Part shown: piece after piece, positions 24,111 to 37,299 of the stretch | How the letters are laid out: each line of letters starts with the position of its first letter | How positions within the stretch are numbered: position 1 is the stretch's first letter | NCBI RefSeq assembly: GCF_033568475.1 | Contig: NW_027331831.1 | Coordinates: 12,772,001 to 12,836,000, forward strand | Source of the DNA: Henckelia pumila | Lineage: Eukaryota > Streptophyta > Magnoliopsida > Lamiales > Gesneriaceae | DNA: 64,000 nt | Reading direction: 5' to 3' | Notes under the pieces: model-generated | Database searches by the model: none | Told to the model about the DNA's origin: nothing | Seen by the model: only the letters and a program-made list of their open reading frames with translations | Translations under genes and position numbers: made by a program

Positions 24111-24559
24111 AGTGGTTTGCTCTTGGACCAAGATAGATATGAGTGAGCGGGGTAGATTGAGTCGTATACATTTATAGTATTGCATGATTAATGCTTTCTT
24201 TGATTTGATGAATTGCATGCGAGTATGATTACTATTGAAAGAAATGTCTGTCTTACTGAATTATGATTTTTTTTAAATTCTTATAGATTTTGTTATAAGG
24301 TTTCCCCGGGTGAAGTAAGCATCCCAGAACAGTGCTTTGTTTCGAGTAAGGTAAAGTACCCCAGATAGAGCAGAACAGTAATCTTCAGATGAAGAAAGCG
24401 TCTCAGACTGAGTAGAATTGTTATGAATGAATGAAAGAATGTTATGCATACCTTGATGAAGGTAGTATTGAAGAGATTCCAGACATACCATCCGCCAACT
24501 ATGAAAGGTACAGATGATACCAATGCATGTAGAAGTTGGTTTTTGGAGCTTGATCATTT

Positions 24560-27100
24560 GTTGAGTCGTTGAAATATTCAGATGAACATAGACTCGGGAT
24601 GATTGCATTCCAACTTCAAGATTTGGCAAAAAGCTGGGGGATTTTTACGAATAAATTTGTTGAGAGCCGAGGTGTGTTATTTATTTGGCTTATGTTGAGA
24701 ACAGATTTGTTTTATCATCGATTTATTCCCGTCTTAGATAGGAAAGATATGGGAATAGAATATGCCAAGAAAACAAAATATGCTAATTAGATGTTTGATT
24801 ATTGAGGAATATGGTATTAGATCCTCAAGTTTGTTGTTATGTGTCCCTTGAGTAGTTGATAATGAAGAAACTCAAGTTGAGTTGTGTATGAAAGACCTGA
24901 ACCCGGAGATTTATGTTTGAGTAGATGATGGCAACCAAAGATTTTATGGAAGCCATAGACAGGGCCAAGAAGGTTAAAGCTAGTTTTCTGACGTAGAAAG
25001 AAAATTAGACATGCCACAGGATGTGAGATACTCACAACCTCAGCCACAGTTCCCACAACATAGTAGATTTGAGATCAGAGATAGTGGCAGTAGCAGCAAA
25101 GATTAACCTTAGCTTAAGAGTCAACAGTTTAAGAGTTATGGGAGTAGTCATTTAGCTCTAGTGGACCGAAACAAATTAGTTAGGTCAGAATGCAGAGTGT
25201 GCTGTTGTTTTTTGTACTCATTGTAGAGGGAGATATCCTAGCAATCAGTACAAAAAAAAATTCAGAAAGATGTAATTGATGCAAGCAAATGACACATGTT
25301 GCTAGAATGTGTTTTAATCGAAGCAAATTAAGAGGAAATCAGAATGAAGATTAATCTCAGAGGCATACAGATGATCAGACATAAAATTGCACCTGAGAAT
25401 GAGATTGCAGGTAACAGATTATTTTTTTTAGTTAACCTGTTTATGTTATTGGTGCAAGCGATATATATTGATAACTGAAAGCTTTTTCATGTTATGATCT
25501 CTGTATAAGAAGGGAGACTCTGTGAGTTTGAGTGACGAATTGAGCTACAGTTTTGAAGAGATATGATTGAACATGAATTTTGTTTGTACTTGGGATTATT
25601 TATTGATGTTTGCATGATAGATGATGATGCACTACTCAAGTATAGAATAACAGGAGATTGATTCTCTGAAATGATTAAGCTGGGTTAATAAAAATAGAAA
25701 AGTGCATATGAATATGATGATATGGTATGGAATCTAGAATTCAGATTTCTTTTATTTCTGTATGTGACTACAGAAAAGTTTCGAAATAAGGATATTCTGT
25801 GCATTAGAACTAAACCAAAATTGGTAGTTATACCAATGGTAAGAATTTGTAAATATGTTCCAGAGGCAATTGTCGACTTTAGATTAAGTTGTGAACTGGA
25901 CTACAATAGATAAGTGATAAGATTTTGAAGTGGATATTGCGATTGAGAGTTTATAGAATAAATGTTGATAAGGAAATCAGTTACAGTTGAGTCTTTTCTT
26001 TGATTATGCTGAAGTTATTACATTAGATTGGAAATATGATTCTTGAAATATTTGATATTGATTGGCTCTCATTGCTTATTCATAGAGCCTGAGTTGATTC
26101 ACTCGTTCTGAGTTATGAGATGCAAGTGAGTTGTTTTCACTTAGCAGAGTTTGTTATCCAGAAGATTTGATTTTGGATGACCTTGATTGAGGGATTTTCT
26201 CAATCTTGATTTATTTCTTTTGATTTCGAGAATTATTGATCCTTCAATGGTTATTTCAGCATAATTGAGTTTGTTGGCTCGTAACTGATAGAAATATTAG
26301 AGTATCATCTGAATTTATGGGTTGATTAGATGATTTGTCAGTACTTGGGAAACAGGAAGAGAGAATATGTTGGACACATGAGTATTTGATGACATATTTC
26401 TATGTGTTCTGACTTGAATTTTTCAGACAAAGGCATTCTCAATCAGAAATTTTCAATTGATAATGAGATAGAATTGCGTAAAGATGATAGAAGACAGATA
26501 GAATTGAGCTGAAAGAAATTTGAATCCAATAGAGAATGCCAGATCAAGATATAAATTGAAGACGACAGACCAGAATTGATGGATTTTGTAGTAAATAGTC
26601 GTTGGATTATGCCAGATATTCTAGATATAGAATATCAGCGTTTGAAAGAGGCACACTACAGCAGATTTAATATCCATCTAGTTGTTTAAAAATGTATGAA
26701 CTACTTTGGAAATCATTATTGATGAAAGAAAATAGAAGCAGAGATGACATAATTGAATTTTCGATATCCAAATTTCCAATGGAAGAAATGGAAAAGAAGA
26801 GATCAAGTGGTTTATGTTACAATTTAGCTACTTCAGAATCGAACTAAGAACATTTTTCGAACGATTTGGAATTCGAAACTATTTAAATTGTCACGAGTTT
26901 GCGATGTGAATTGAGATAGAGTTCGACAACTTTTTGAATATGTTGTATTTGAGGTAATACAAATATAATTTGGAAGACAGAGATGTTTGAAAAGACGGAA
27001 ATTATTGAAATCTATTGTTGAGATGGAAACTTTAGATTTTTTTTAGAGATTGTGATTCTGAGTGGTTGGTTGTATGTGATTGCATTATATCATCCTCTGA
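24560..27100 (+). pseudogene. decayed gag-pol remains of element A
   Basis: A gag capsid remnant is readable at 24,569-24,780. Fragmentary integrase-type words (DILDIEYQRLKEAH) are at about 26,615-26,655. Stops and shifts occur every few dozen codons. After element B, 36,545-37,290 continues the internal region without a recognisable domain. Confidence 0.6.
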
Positions 27101-27406
27101 TCGATGGATTGTTTGAGGTGACTATCCAGATTTCAAGGAGAGACTCAGAACTCTAGTACCTGATTCGGTACCAGCTGATTGATTTTTCCACTTGATTAAT
27201 ATGATTCATGTGACAGCTATCTGACAGATATAGAGATAGTGTGTTGATTAGTAGATGAGAAGAAAATCAAAGTTCTTGTGTTGAGATAGTATATCTGAAG
27301 TATCAAATATCAAATCAGATGTGATTTGAGGAAAGACAGAAAATGTGAAGATTGATGTGTACAAAATGAAAGGCGAACAGTGTATGATACATACAGGTTT
27401 CGAAAT

Positions 27407-29499
27407 TGTAAGGCCCGGGATTATTTTATTTAATCCAGGATTATTTAATATAATTCGAGATAATTTAATTTTAATCCGAGTATATTTAATTTAGGAATAT
27501 TTAGAGTTTTGATTTAAATTCTAATATTCTTAAATTAATTAGGATTGAAATTTAATTAAAATAAGAGTCGAGGACCAAATTGCAAATATTAAAGAATTGA
27601 GGGGCTAAATTGCGAATTGGCTTGAAGTTATCGGATTATTATTTGCTTCATCAGCATGCATACGTGTGATATGCATATACTTTCAGAAAATTGAAAAGAA
27701 GTCGAGATCTTCTTCCATTTTCTTTGAAACGTTGATTTTCAAATTGTCGTAACTTTTGATCCGATTGTCCGATTTCAATTCTGAAAAGTGTTTTGGAATC
27801 CTTTTGACGAGGGATTCAATCGCATGTAAGTTTTGTGTTGTTTTATATGGATTTTGAAATCAGTAGTTGACAGGTATCAGATTCTGAGTTCTTGATCATG
27901 TTTATCGACGTATATGCAATTCTATATTCGAAACCAGATCGAAGAGTTTATCATATTTGTTCTTAATCTTGAATTCAGTTATGATTCGAAGTTTATAGCT
28001 GATATTAGGTTGATTTGGATGATGATTTATTGAGTTAGATGCACGTATGAATGGTTTTGAAGATAGAATTGATGTCGATATTTTGTCGGTTATCGATTTT
28101 CAATTGCTATGCCGTCGAATCGTGTTTTGAAGCTATTTTGATAGCCTATGTTTGAGTTGAAGTCTTTATCTAGTTGTTATGAATGTTATAGCATTTTTAT
28201 TCTTCAGTTTCAGTTGAGTTGGAAGGCTAACGATACAATACGCCGAGTTGAATCGAATAAGAAAAAGTTGAGTTTTGAAATGAGATTGATTGACGATATA
28301 TTGAAGGTTTTGATTCGTTTCTGATATAATAAGCTTGAATGAAGTTTGATATGAGTATTTTGATTGTAATATTTTAGATTGAAGAATTCAGAACCGAGAT
28401 ATTCGAAGGTATAATGACGACATCGCGAGTTAGGGACTTTGAAACTCAAGAACGACTATTCTTGAGTTGGCCCGCAAAAACCACATACTTGATATGTTTT
28501 GATTTATGTTTGATGTTTTCAATCCATCTCAGGTAGTGGATCTTTGAGTTTGAGTTGATATGATAGTATATTGAATTGATTCTATGCCAAGGTTGCGGTT
28601 AACCTTATTTTCTAGCCGGGATGGCTACGATAGATGGATATCCATGTCAAGATCGGTTATGAATCTTGATGGCAGTGACATTTTATGAATCAATTCTTAA
28701 TCGATATATGCGTTATTTATTCTATTTTTGAGTCGAGTATTAATAGAGTTGATATGATTTCGTTAACGCTTTATATATATGTCGATTATACTGAGAATGA
28801 TTTCTCACAGGAGTTTATCCGGTTGTTGTCTTGTTTTGTATGTGTGCATGCCAACAGATGGGGCATAAGCTAGTCATCGACGTCATTGACAGCTAGGAGA
28901 GAGTCTAGCACGTGAGGACTCGGGTTGTAGATGTACTTAGAAGTTTGGCAAGCATGATAGAATACTTTAGCATGATATGTTGGAAGAACTTTTGAACAAG
29001 TTGTGTAATCTCATGCTTTTAATTAGTTTGTGATCTAGAAGTGGTTGTAAAAGCTAGTATATTATGCTTGAACTTGGTTATATGTATATGTTCATGTTCT
29101 CAGCTTTTATAACAGGTTTGAAATTGACTTATAGTGAAGATCTTGCCATGGTATCAGGTTTTGACAGCAAGAGGAAGCTGCTGTGTTTTTCTGGAAATGA
29201 AGCCCGCTCGATCGGCAGGATTTGACCGATCGAGCGAGGCCTGTTTTTCTTAAACAGAAACTTGATTTTTCTTGCTCGCTCGATCGGCAGGACTTGACCG
29301 ATCGAGCGAGACCAAAATATACTCAGACCCGAGAAGAGAGATTTTTCTTCTCGCTCGATCGGTAGGATTTAACCGATCGAGCGAGACACAGGATTTTAAA
29401 AAAAAATTATTTGGTTTGAGTATTCTTTTAAATACATGATTAATTGTGTATTAATCGTTAATTGCCCTAAGATGAGATTATCAACTCGAGGTACCCACA
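27407..29499 (+). repeat. 5' LTR of element B
   Basis: 2,093 bp. It carries three CG-rich hairpins near its 3' end (29,204-29,387). Confidence 0.95.
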
Positions 29500-29504
29500 A
29501 CAGG

Positions 29505-29516
29505 TGGTATCAGAGC
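29505..29516 (+). other. primer binding site of element B
   Basis: TGGTATCAGAGC, Met-tRNA type, five bases after the LTR. Confidence 0.92.
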
Positions 29517-29831
29517 GATAAGTTTCTCGGACTGAGAATAAATGAGCGGGGTAGATCGAGTCATCTATTCTGATTTATTTATTGCTTTCATACTTGTATG
29601 GTATATGATTCATTGATTACAAATGTTAAATTGTCACATGATGCTGTGATAATTTGCGAAGAATATGCCGTACAATGTTTTGAATTACATGCTATCTGAT
29701 TATCTGATTGAAGAGTATGAATCAGAACTCGATCTATTGAGAAGGCATAATTGTGCTAATCAGAGGAGGAACTAAAACAGAAATGTGTTATGATATGATG
29801 AACTGTGCACTAATCTGTTTGTTTATCAGAT

Positions 29832-31018
29832 ATGCCTCCCCGACCAGCACCGAGAGTTAGACAGACATTGGCAGAGAATGAACCAGAACAGAAAAATGCT
29901 GCACAGGTCCCAGTGACAGCAACTGAACATGGACAGAGTAGTACTTCTGTTGATCTGTTTGGTGATGCCAATCCGATGGAGAAGCTTTTGAAGCGATTTC
30001 AGTCCTTCAAACCACCGACACTGCAAGGGACTGAGAACTCTGTTGATTGTGAGAATTGGCTGGAGGATATCGAATAGTTATTTGAGTCACTTGATTATGC
30101 GGATGAACGACGAGTGAGATTGGTAATCCATCAACTACATGGCCTTGCGAAGAATTGGTGGGTAACGACAAAGAAAGCATTTGAAAACCGAGGTACTATT
30201 ATTACTTGGGTTGTATTTAAAACTTCTTTCTATCAGCGTTTCTTTCCTGTGTCTTATCGGAAGGACAAGGGAGCGGAATTCGCAAGTTTGCAACAGGGCC
30301 AAATGAATATCGAAGATTATGTTGCAAAATTTACGAGTTTGATGAAGTTTGCTCTATATGTTGCTGTCAGTGACGAAGCTCAAGACGATCAATTTATAAA
30401 TGTCTTGAATCCTGACGTGTTTACTCTTGTAAATTTGGGAAGACCAAATACCTTTGCCGATGCTCTGAATCGTGCAAAGGGTGCAGAAGCAGGAATACTG
30501 AAACAAAGAGGAGCTCAGTTTGTTCCCCAACCTATGAAGCAACCACAAGAACAGCCACAGATTCCACAGCCACCTCGATTTGAAGCTGGAGGTAGCAGCA
30601 GTGGAAAGAAAAGTTTCTTCAAGGGTAAGAGCAAACAGTTCAAGAGATCAGGTGGTAGTAGCTCTTCTAGTTCAGATAGTTCCCGACAGTCTAGAGCTGG
30701 ACAGAGGTCAGTTGTTTATTGCACCAAGTGTGGTGGTCTACATACCAATGAACAATGCCGAGGTGTATTTGGAAGTTGTCATATTTGCAACAAGATGGAA
30801 CACTTTGCGAGAGTCTGTCCACAACGAGGTTCTGAAGGTGCTCAGGGTACTGGATCGTCTAGACCAGTAGCTCAGACTGATAGACAAGTAACTTCAGTAC
30901 ACTCTTTCCAACCACAGACTGCAGCACAGAGTAGAGGAGGAGGTCAGACGGTGAATCAACCTCCGAGGCAACAAGCACGAGTGTTTGCATTGACAGAGGA
31001 GCAAGCACAAGCGGCACC
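29832..31018 (+). pseudogene. gag of element B, one internal stop
   Basis: The start ATG opens a Pro-rich N-terminus. The frame is interrupted by TAG at 30,075-30,077, where related elements usually have Gln. The capsid region follows (LHGLAKNWW, FFPVSYRKDKGAEF, GQMNIEDYVAKF). A Ser-rich basic linker precedes a Cys cluster, and a CCHC zinc knuckle of the CX2CX4HX4C form lies at 30,777-30,818. Gag proteins package the element RNA in cytoplasmic particles. Apart from the stop the frame is open. Confidence 0.9.
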
Positions 31019-31444
31019 GGACGATGTGATTGCAGGTAACTGTTCTCTTTATGGTTATCCTGCCTATGTCTTATTTGATACTGGTGCGTCGCATACCTTC
31101 GTTTCTGAACAATTTGTTAATTGTATTCATTGCATGTTGAGTCATTAACTACTGTAGTGTCTATATCTTCACCGTTGGGAAAATGTATAATATCAGTGAA
31201 GTCTGTTAGAAACTGTGTACTACAGTACGAAGGTAATGAAGTTGAGCTTGACTGTATCGTTCTTGGTTTGTCTGATTTTGACTGTATAATAGGTATTGAT
31301 ATGTTAACCAAGTACAGAGCAACAGTTGACTGTTTTCAGAAGATAGCGAGGTTCAGACCAGTGATGGCTGACGAATGGAAATTTTATGGTAAGGGTGCTA
31401 GATCTAAAATTCTGGATTTCTTATCTATGCAGTTGATGTACTGA
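31019..31444 (+). pseudogene. aspartic protease region of element B
   Basis: The active-site motif LFDTGASHTF lies at about 31,072-31,100 in the gag frame. A frameshift near 31,120 moves the second half (DCIIGIDML) to another frame. This enzyme would cleave the polyprotein. Confidence 0.85.
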
Positions 31445-31458
31445 AGACTAGTCCAAAA

Positions 31459-32961
31459 TTGACTGATCTGCCAGTGGTAAATGAGTTTGCCGATGTATTC
31501 CCAGACGAGATTCCGGGATTGCCACCATTCAGAGAGGTAGATTTCGGTATTGAATTGATGCCAGGTACACAGCCGATATCGAAAGCACCGTACCGAATGG
31601 CACCGATTGAACTGAAAGAACTGAAAGATCAACTTGAAGATTTGTTGGCCAAAGGATATATCAGACCGAGTGTATCCCCATGGGGTGCTCCAGTATTATT
31701 TGTAAGAAAGAAGGACGGATCGATGAGATTATGTATTGACTACCGGCAATTGAACAAAGCAACGGTAAAGAATAGTTATCCTTTACCTCGTATCGATGAT
31801 TTATTTGATCAATTGTAGGGTTCGTCAGTATATTCAAAGATTGATTTGCGATCCGGCTATCATCAACTGAGGGTAAGAGATGAATATATCCCTAAGACTG
31901 CATTTAGAACCAGGTATGGCCATTATGAATTCATAGTCATGCCTTTTGGTCTAACGAATGCACCAGCAGTTTTTATGAGATTGATGAATAGAGTATTTCA
32001 AAGATATTTAGACGACTTTGTGATTATCTTTATCGATGATATTTTGATATACTCTAAGAATCTGTGTGAACATGTATTGAGAACATTAAGAGAAGAGAAA
32101 TTGTATGCCAAGTTATCCAAATGTGAATTTTGGTTGCAAAGAGTTGTTTTTCTTGGTCATATAATTTCAGGAGATGACATTTCAGTTGTTCTAAGTAAGG
32201 TTGAAGCTGTGATTAGTTGGCAGAGACCGACATCTGTGCCAGAAATTCAAAGTTTTATGGGCTTAGCTGGTTATTACCGTCGATTCATTCGAGATTTTTC
32301 ATCGACAACGAAGCCTATTACACAGCTTACATAGAAGAATTCACCATTTATTTGGTCTGAGGCGTGTGAAAGGAGTTTTATCGAACTAAAGAAGAGATTG
32401 ACTACATCACTGGTTTTGAAAATCCCTACATGTACTGGTGATTTTGTTGTATATTGTGATGCTTCTCACCAGGGTTTGGGATGTATTTTAATGCAGAAAG
32501 GACATGTTGTAGCTTATGCTTCTCGACAACTGAAACCACATGAAGTCAGGTATCTGATTCATGATCTTGAATTGGCTGCAATCGTCTTTGCATTGAAGAT
32601 CTGAAGAAATTACTTATACGGCGAGAAGTTTGAAATATTTTCTGATCACAAAAGTCTAAAGTATCTGTTCTCACAATCCGAATTGAATATGAGACAACGA
32701 CGATGACTTGATTTATTGAAGGATTTTGATTGTGAAATCAAATACTATCCAGGGAAATCTAATGTAGCAGCGGATGCCCTGAGTAGAAAGGTGTGTGCTC
32801 TATCCTTGTCTACGGTAGGTGTATCTAATTTGATTGAGGATTGTTGTATTTCTGGGTATATATTTGAGACAGATAGAAGGAGGATGAGAGTATATGCAAT
32901 CAGTGCTGAGCCAGAATTGCTAATTTGTATCAAAGAAGCGCAAAAATCCGATCAGAATGTA
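31459..32961 (+). pseudogene. reverse transcriptase-RNase H of element B
   Basis: RT motifs in order: [48 protein letters not shown] and the catalytic FIDDIL (about 32,029-32,046). RNase H follows with [12 protein letters not shown] and ends near YYPGKSNVAADALSR. In-frame stops lie at 31,816, 32,332, 32,602 and about 32,704. All four sit where relatives have Gln (CAG) or Trp (TGG). Confidence 0.92.
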
Positions 32962-33057
32962 TAGAAATCAATTGAAATGATCCGATCAGGACATCAGTCT
33001 GAGTACAAGGTTAGTGACGATGATATCTTGTATGTGAATAATCGAATAGTTGTTCCC

Positions 33058-33952
33058 AATATTGCAGACTTGAGACAGAATATTTTGAAAGAAGCCCATT
33101 GTAGTCGCTTCAGTGTTCGCCCTGGAGGCAGAAAGATGTACAACGACTTTGAAGAATCAGTACTGGTGGAAACAAATGAAGTCTGACGTGACTGAATTTG
33201 TATCCAAATGTTTGAATTGCCAACAGGTGAAGGCTGAAAGAAAGAAACCAGGTGGCCTATTACAGAGTTTATCGATTCTTGAATGGAAATGGGACCACAT
33301 TTCCATGGATTTTGTGACGAAATTGCCACGATCATCTCGAGGATGCGATGCTGTTTGGGTGATCATCGAAATATTGACAAAATCTGCATGATTTATTCCT
33401 TACCGAATGACTTATCGTCATGATCAAATGGCAGATCTCTATATTCGAGAAGTGGTAAGACTACACGGTGTGCCAAAGTCAATAGTTTCTGACCGAGATC
33501 CGAGATTCACTTCGCACTTTTGGCATAGCCTAAAGGAAGCTCTAGGTACGCGCTTACATTTAAGTACTGCTTACCATCCTCAAACTGACGATCAATCTGA
33601 ACGAACTATTCAGACGCTTGAGGATATGTTGAGAGCTGTAGTACTTGATTTTGGTACTACATGGCAAGATTCTATACCACTCGTGGAATTTTCTTATAAC
33701 AATAGTTATCAGACGAGTATCGAGATGGCTCCATTTGAAGCGTTATATGGGAAGAAGTGCCGATCGCCACTGTATTGGGATGATGTTTTTGAGGTACCTA
33801 AATTAGGTCCAGATTTGATCAGACTGATGACTGAGAAAGTGAAGCTTATACAACAAAGAATGAGAACAGCGCAGCACAGCACAGACAAACCAGATATGCG
33901 AATGTACGACGACTGCCATTATCTTTTGATCAGGGAGATAGATTGTTTCTGA
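33058..33952 (+). pseudogene. integrase of element B
   Basis: The HHCC zinc region spans EAHCSRFS to CLNCQQVKAERK, with a frameshift near 33,150. The catalytic core has [19 protein letters not shown] and the Glu in QSERTIQTLEDML, so the D-D-E triad is visible. A TGA near 33,388 interrupts the core. Confidence 0.9.
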
Positions 33953-34074
33953 AGAATTCACCGTTCAGGGGCACAATCCGATTTGGCAAACGAGGAAAGT
34001 TATCTCCGCGATATATTGGGCCGTACGAGATTCTCGAGAAGATAGGCAATCTAGCTTATTGACTCGCTCTTCCT

Positions 34075-34284
34075 ATGTCTTTATCTGGAATACATGATGT
34101 CTTTCATGTATCGATGTTAAGGAAGTATATATCTGATGCATCTCATGAGATTCGATCTGATGAAGCTGAGTTGGATGGCACTCTTAGCTACTTCGAGCAA
34201 CCTATTCAGATTCTCGATAGGAAGACAAAGCAACTCCGGACGAAGACCATTCCATTGGTGAAGATTCAATGGACACGGAGTTAA
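34075..34284 (+). pseudogene. chromodomain-like tail of element B polyprotein
   Basis: DVFHVSMLRKYISD leads into a tail with QPIQILDRKTKQLRTKTIPL and VKIQW, as at the C-terminus of Tekay-type chromoviruses, where it is thought to steer integration to heterochromatin. It ends prematurely before the usual GxEEATWE helix. Confidence 0.8.
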
Positions 34285-34456
34285 AGAAGCGACGTGAGAA
34301 GTTAAAGATGACATGAGACAGAGATTTTCTTATCTATTCCACTGATGTGAGCTCTTATTCAGTTTTCTATTATTCTTTATTCTTATGAGTATACAGACTG
34401 CATATCTATACTTCTTATGAATTCGAGCACGAACTCATGTCTTAGTGGGGGAAAAA

Positions 34457-36544
34457 TGTAAGGCCCGGGATTATTTTATTTAATCCAGGATTATTTAATA
34501 TAATCCGAGATAATTTAATTTTAATCCGAGTATATTTAATTTGGGAATATTTAAAGTTTTGATTTAAATTCTAATATTCTTAAATTAATTAGGATTGAAA
34601 TTGAATTAAAATAAGGGTCGAGGACCAAATTGCAAATATTGAAGAATTGAGGGGCTAAATTGCGAATTGGCTTGAAGTTATCGGATTATTATTTGCTTCA
34701 TCAGCATGCATACGTGTGATATGCATATACTTTCAGAAAATTGAAAAGAAGCCGAGATCTTCTTCCATTTTCTTTGAAACGTTGATTTTCAAATTGTCGT
34801 AACTTTTGATCCGATTGTACGATTTCAATTTCGAGAAGTGTTTTGGAATCCTTTTGACGAGGGCTTCGATCTCGTGTAATTTTTGTGTTGTTTTATATGG
34901 ATTTCAAAATCAGTAGTTGACAGGTATCAGATTCTGAGTTCTTGATCATGTTTATCGACGTATATGCAATTCTATATTCGAAACCGGATCAAAGAGTTTA
35001 TCCTATTTGTTCTTAATCTTGAATTCAGTTATGATTCGAAGTTTATAGCTGATGTTAGGTTGATTTGGATGATGATTTATTGAGTTAGATGCACGTATGA
35101 ATGGTTTTGAAGATAAAATTGATGTCGTATTTTGTCGATTACCGATTTTCAATCGCTACGCCGTCGAATCGTGTTTTGAAGCTGTTTTGATAGCCTATGT
35201 TTGAGCTGAAGTCTTTATCTAGTTGTTATAAATGTTATAGCATTTTTATTCTTCAGTTTCAGTTGAGTTGGAAGGCTAACGATACAAGACGCCGAGTTGA
35301 ATCGAATAAGAAAAAGTTGAGGTTTGAAATGAGATTGATTGACGATATATTGATGGTTTTGATTCATTTCTGATATAATAAGCTTGAATGAAGTTTGATA
35401 TGAGTATTTTGATTGTAATATTTCAGATTGAAGAATTCAGAACCAAGATATTCGAAGGTATAATGACGACATCGCGAGTTAGGGACTTTGAAACTCAAGA
35501 ACGACTATTCTTGAGTTGGCCCGCAAAAACCACATACTTGATATGTTTTGATTTATGTTTGATGTTTTTGATCCATCTCAGGTAGTGGATCTTTGAGTTT
35601 GAGTCGATATGATAGTATATTGAATTGATTCTATGCCAAGGTTGCGGTTAACCTTATTTTCTAGCCTGGATGGCTACGATAGATGGATATCCATGTCAAG
35701 ATCGGTTACGAATCTTGATGGCAGTGACGTTTTATGAATCAATTCTTAATCGATATATGCATTATTTACTCTATTTTGAGTCGAGTATGAATAGAGTTGA
35801 TATGATTTTGTTAACGCTTTATATATATGTCGATTATACTGAGAATGATTTCTCACCGGAGTTTATCCGGCTGTTGTCTTGTTTTGTATGTGTGCATGAC
35901 AACAGATGGGGCAGAAGCTAGTCATCGACGTCATTGACAGCTGGGAGAGAGTCTAGCACGTGAGACTCGGGTTGTAGATGTACTTAGAAGTTTGGCAAGC
36001 ATGATAGAATAATTTAGCATGATATGTTGGTAGAACTTTTGAACAAGTTGTGTAATATCATGCTTTTAATTAGTTTGTGATCTAGAAGTGGTTGTAAAAG
36101 CTAGTATATTATGCTTGAACTTGGTTATATGTATATGTTCATGTTCTCAGCTTTTATAACAGGTTTGAAATTGACTTATAGTGAAGATCTTGCCATGGTA
36201 TCAGGTTTTGACAGCAAGAGGAAGCTGCTGTGTTTTTCTGGAAATGAAGCCCGCTCGATCGGCAGGATTTGACCGATCGAGCGAAGCTTGTTTTTCTTAA
36301 ATAGAAACTTGATTTTTCTTGCTCGCTCGATCGGCAGGATTTGATCGATCGAGCAAGATCAAAATATGCTCAGACCCGAGAAGAGAGATTTTCTTCTCGC
36401 TCGATCGGTAGGATTTAACCGATCGAGCGAGGTACAGGATTTAAAAAAAAATTATTTGGTTTGAGTATTCTTTTAAATACATGATTAATTGTGTATTAAT
36501 TGTTAATTACCCTAAGATGAGATTATCAACCCAAGGTCCCCACA
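34457..36544 (+). repeat. 3' LTR of element B
   Basis: 2,088 bp, near-identical to the 5' LTR, with the same three hairpins at 36,251-36,432. Confidence 0.95.
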
Positions 36545-37299
36545 GAAATGATAATCAGCATGACAGAGTAGACTTGATATATGTTTTTTGCCAAGCATAT
36601 AACAATATAGGAAAAAGAAACAAGTCGTCACAAAAGCTGAATTTTACTGTATGAGATTTTCAATACAGTTAATGAGTTCATTGAAAGATATAGTCCTTCC
36701 AGAATTTATAGAGAGAACAGATGTGATCTATGTGTCTACTCTAAAGAATCAGTTAGATTCTTCCGATGTACTTTAGTCAGCAGAAGTAGAATTTGATAAG
36801 AGCCTGAGTTACTTCAAGCATCTGAAATAGATACTGAATCTGAAAGAGAAATAGCTCAGAGATAAATCAAATTTCGGTCAGCTAACTAAGGACAATAGAA
36901 TAGACGCAAACGTTAAGGAAGAATTTGCAGAGGTAGATTCAGATGAGAGATTAGAGATTCAGAGTTGTATGATTGAAGTAAGAATTACTTCAGCTAAAAA
37001 TTTACCTGTGAACTTCAATCAGGTGAGGTTAATAAGATTCGAACTGATCAGAATGATCAATACATATTTTGATCACAATGAAAAGCAGCTTAGATGTAAG
37101 ATAGCTTGGTGATTACAAAATGATTGAAGAAATGATCAGAATCGATCAGAATAAAGAATACGAAAAGATATCAGAAAAGGGTATCCAGAACTTACAGAAT
37201 TGAAGTAAGTACTATTTCAGTCAGCTTTACACTGACGAGATTTATTAGTAAGAGTGAATGCGATTTCGAGGACAAAATCATTCCTTAGAGGGGACGAAT

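Larger units (their letters stand above)
27407..36544 (+). mobile_element. Ty3-gypsy chromovirus B, complete structure, nested in A
   Basis: The 5' LTR is 27,407-29,499 and the 3' LTR 34,457-36,544, both starting TGTAAGGCCCGGG and ending CCCACA. The target duplication gaaat is exact (27,402-27,406 and 36,545-36,549). The PBS TGGTATCAGAGC is at 29,505-29,516 and a purine tract gtgggggaaaaa precedes the 3' LTR. Domain order gag, protease, RT, RNase H, integrase, chromodomain-like tail marks the chromovirus branch, most like Tekay/Del. LTRs differ by only a few percent by eye. Coding is broken by several stops and frameshifts. Confidence 0.95.

Noticed and set aside
29204-29387. Possible CRISPR-like array (repeated cgctcgatcgg words)
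   Set aside because: Three inverted hairpins in an LTR of a plant retrotransposon, repeated in the other LTR; no spacers or cas genes.
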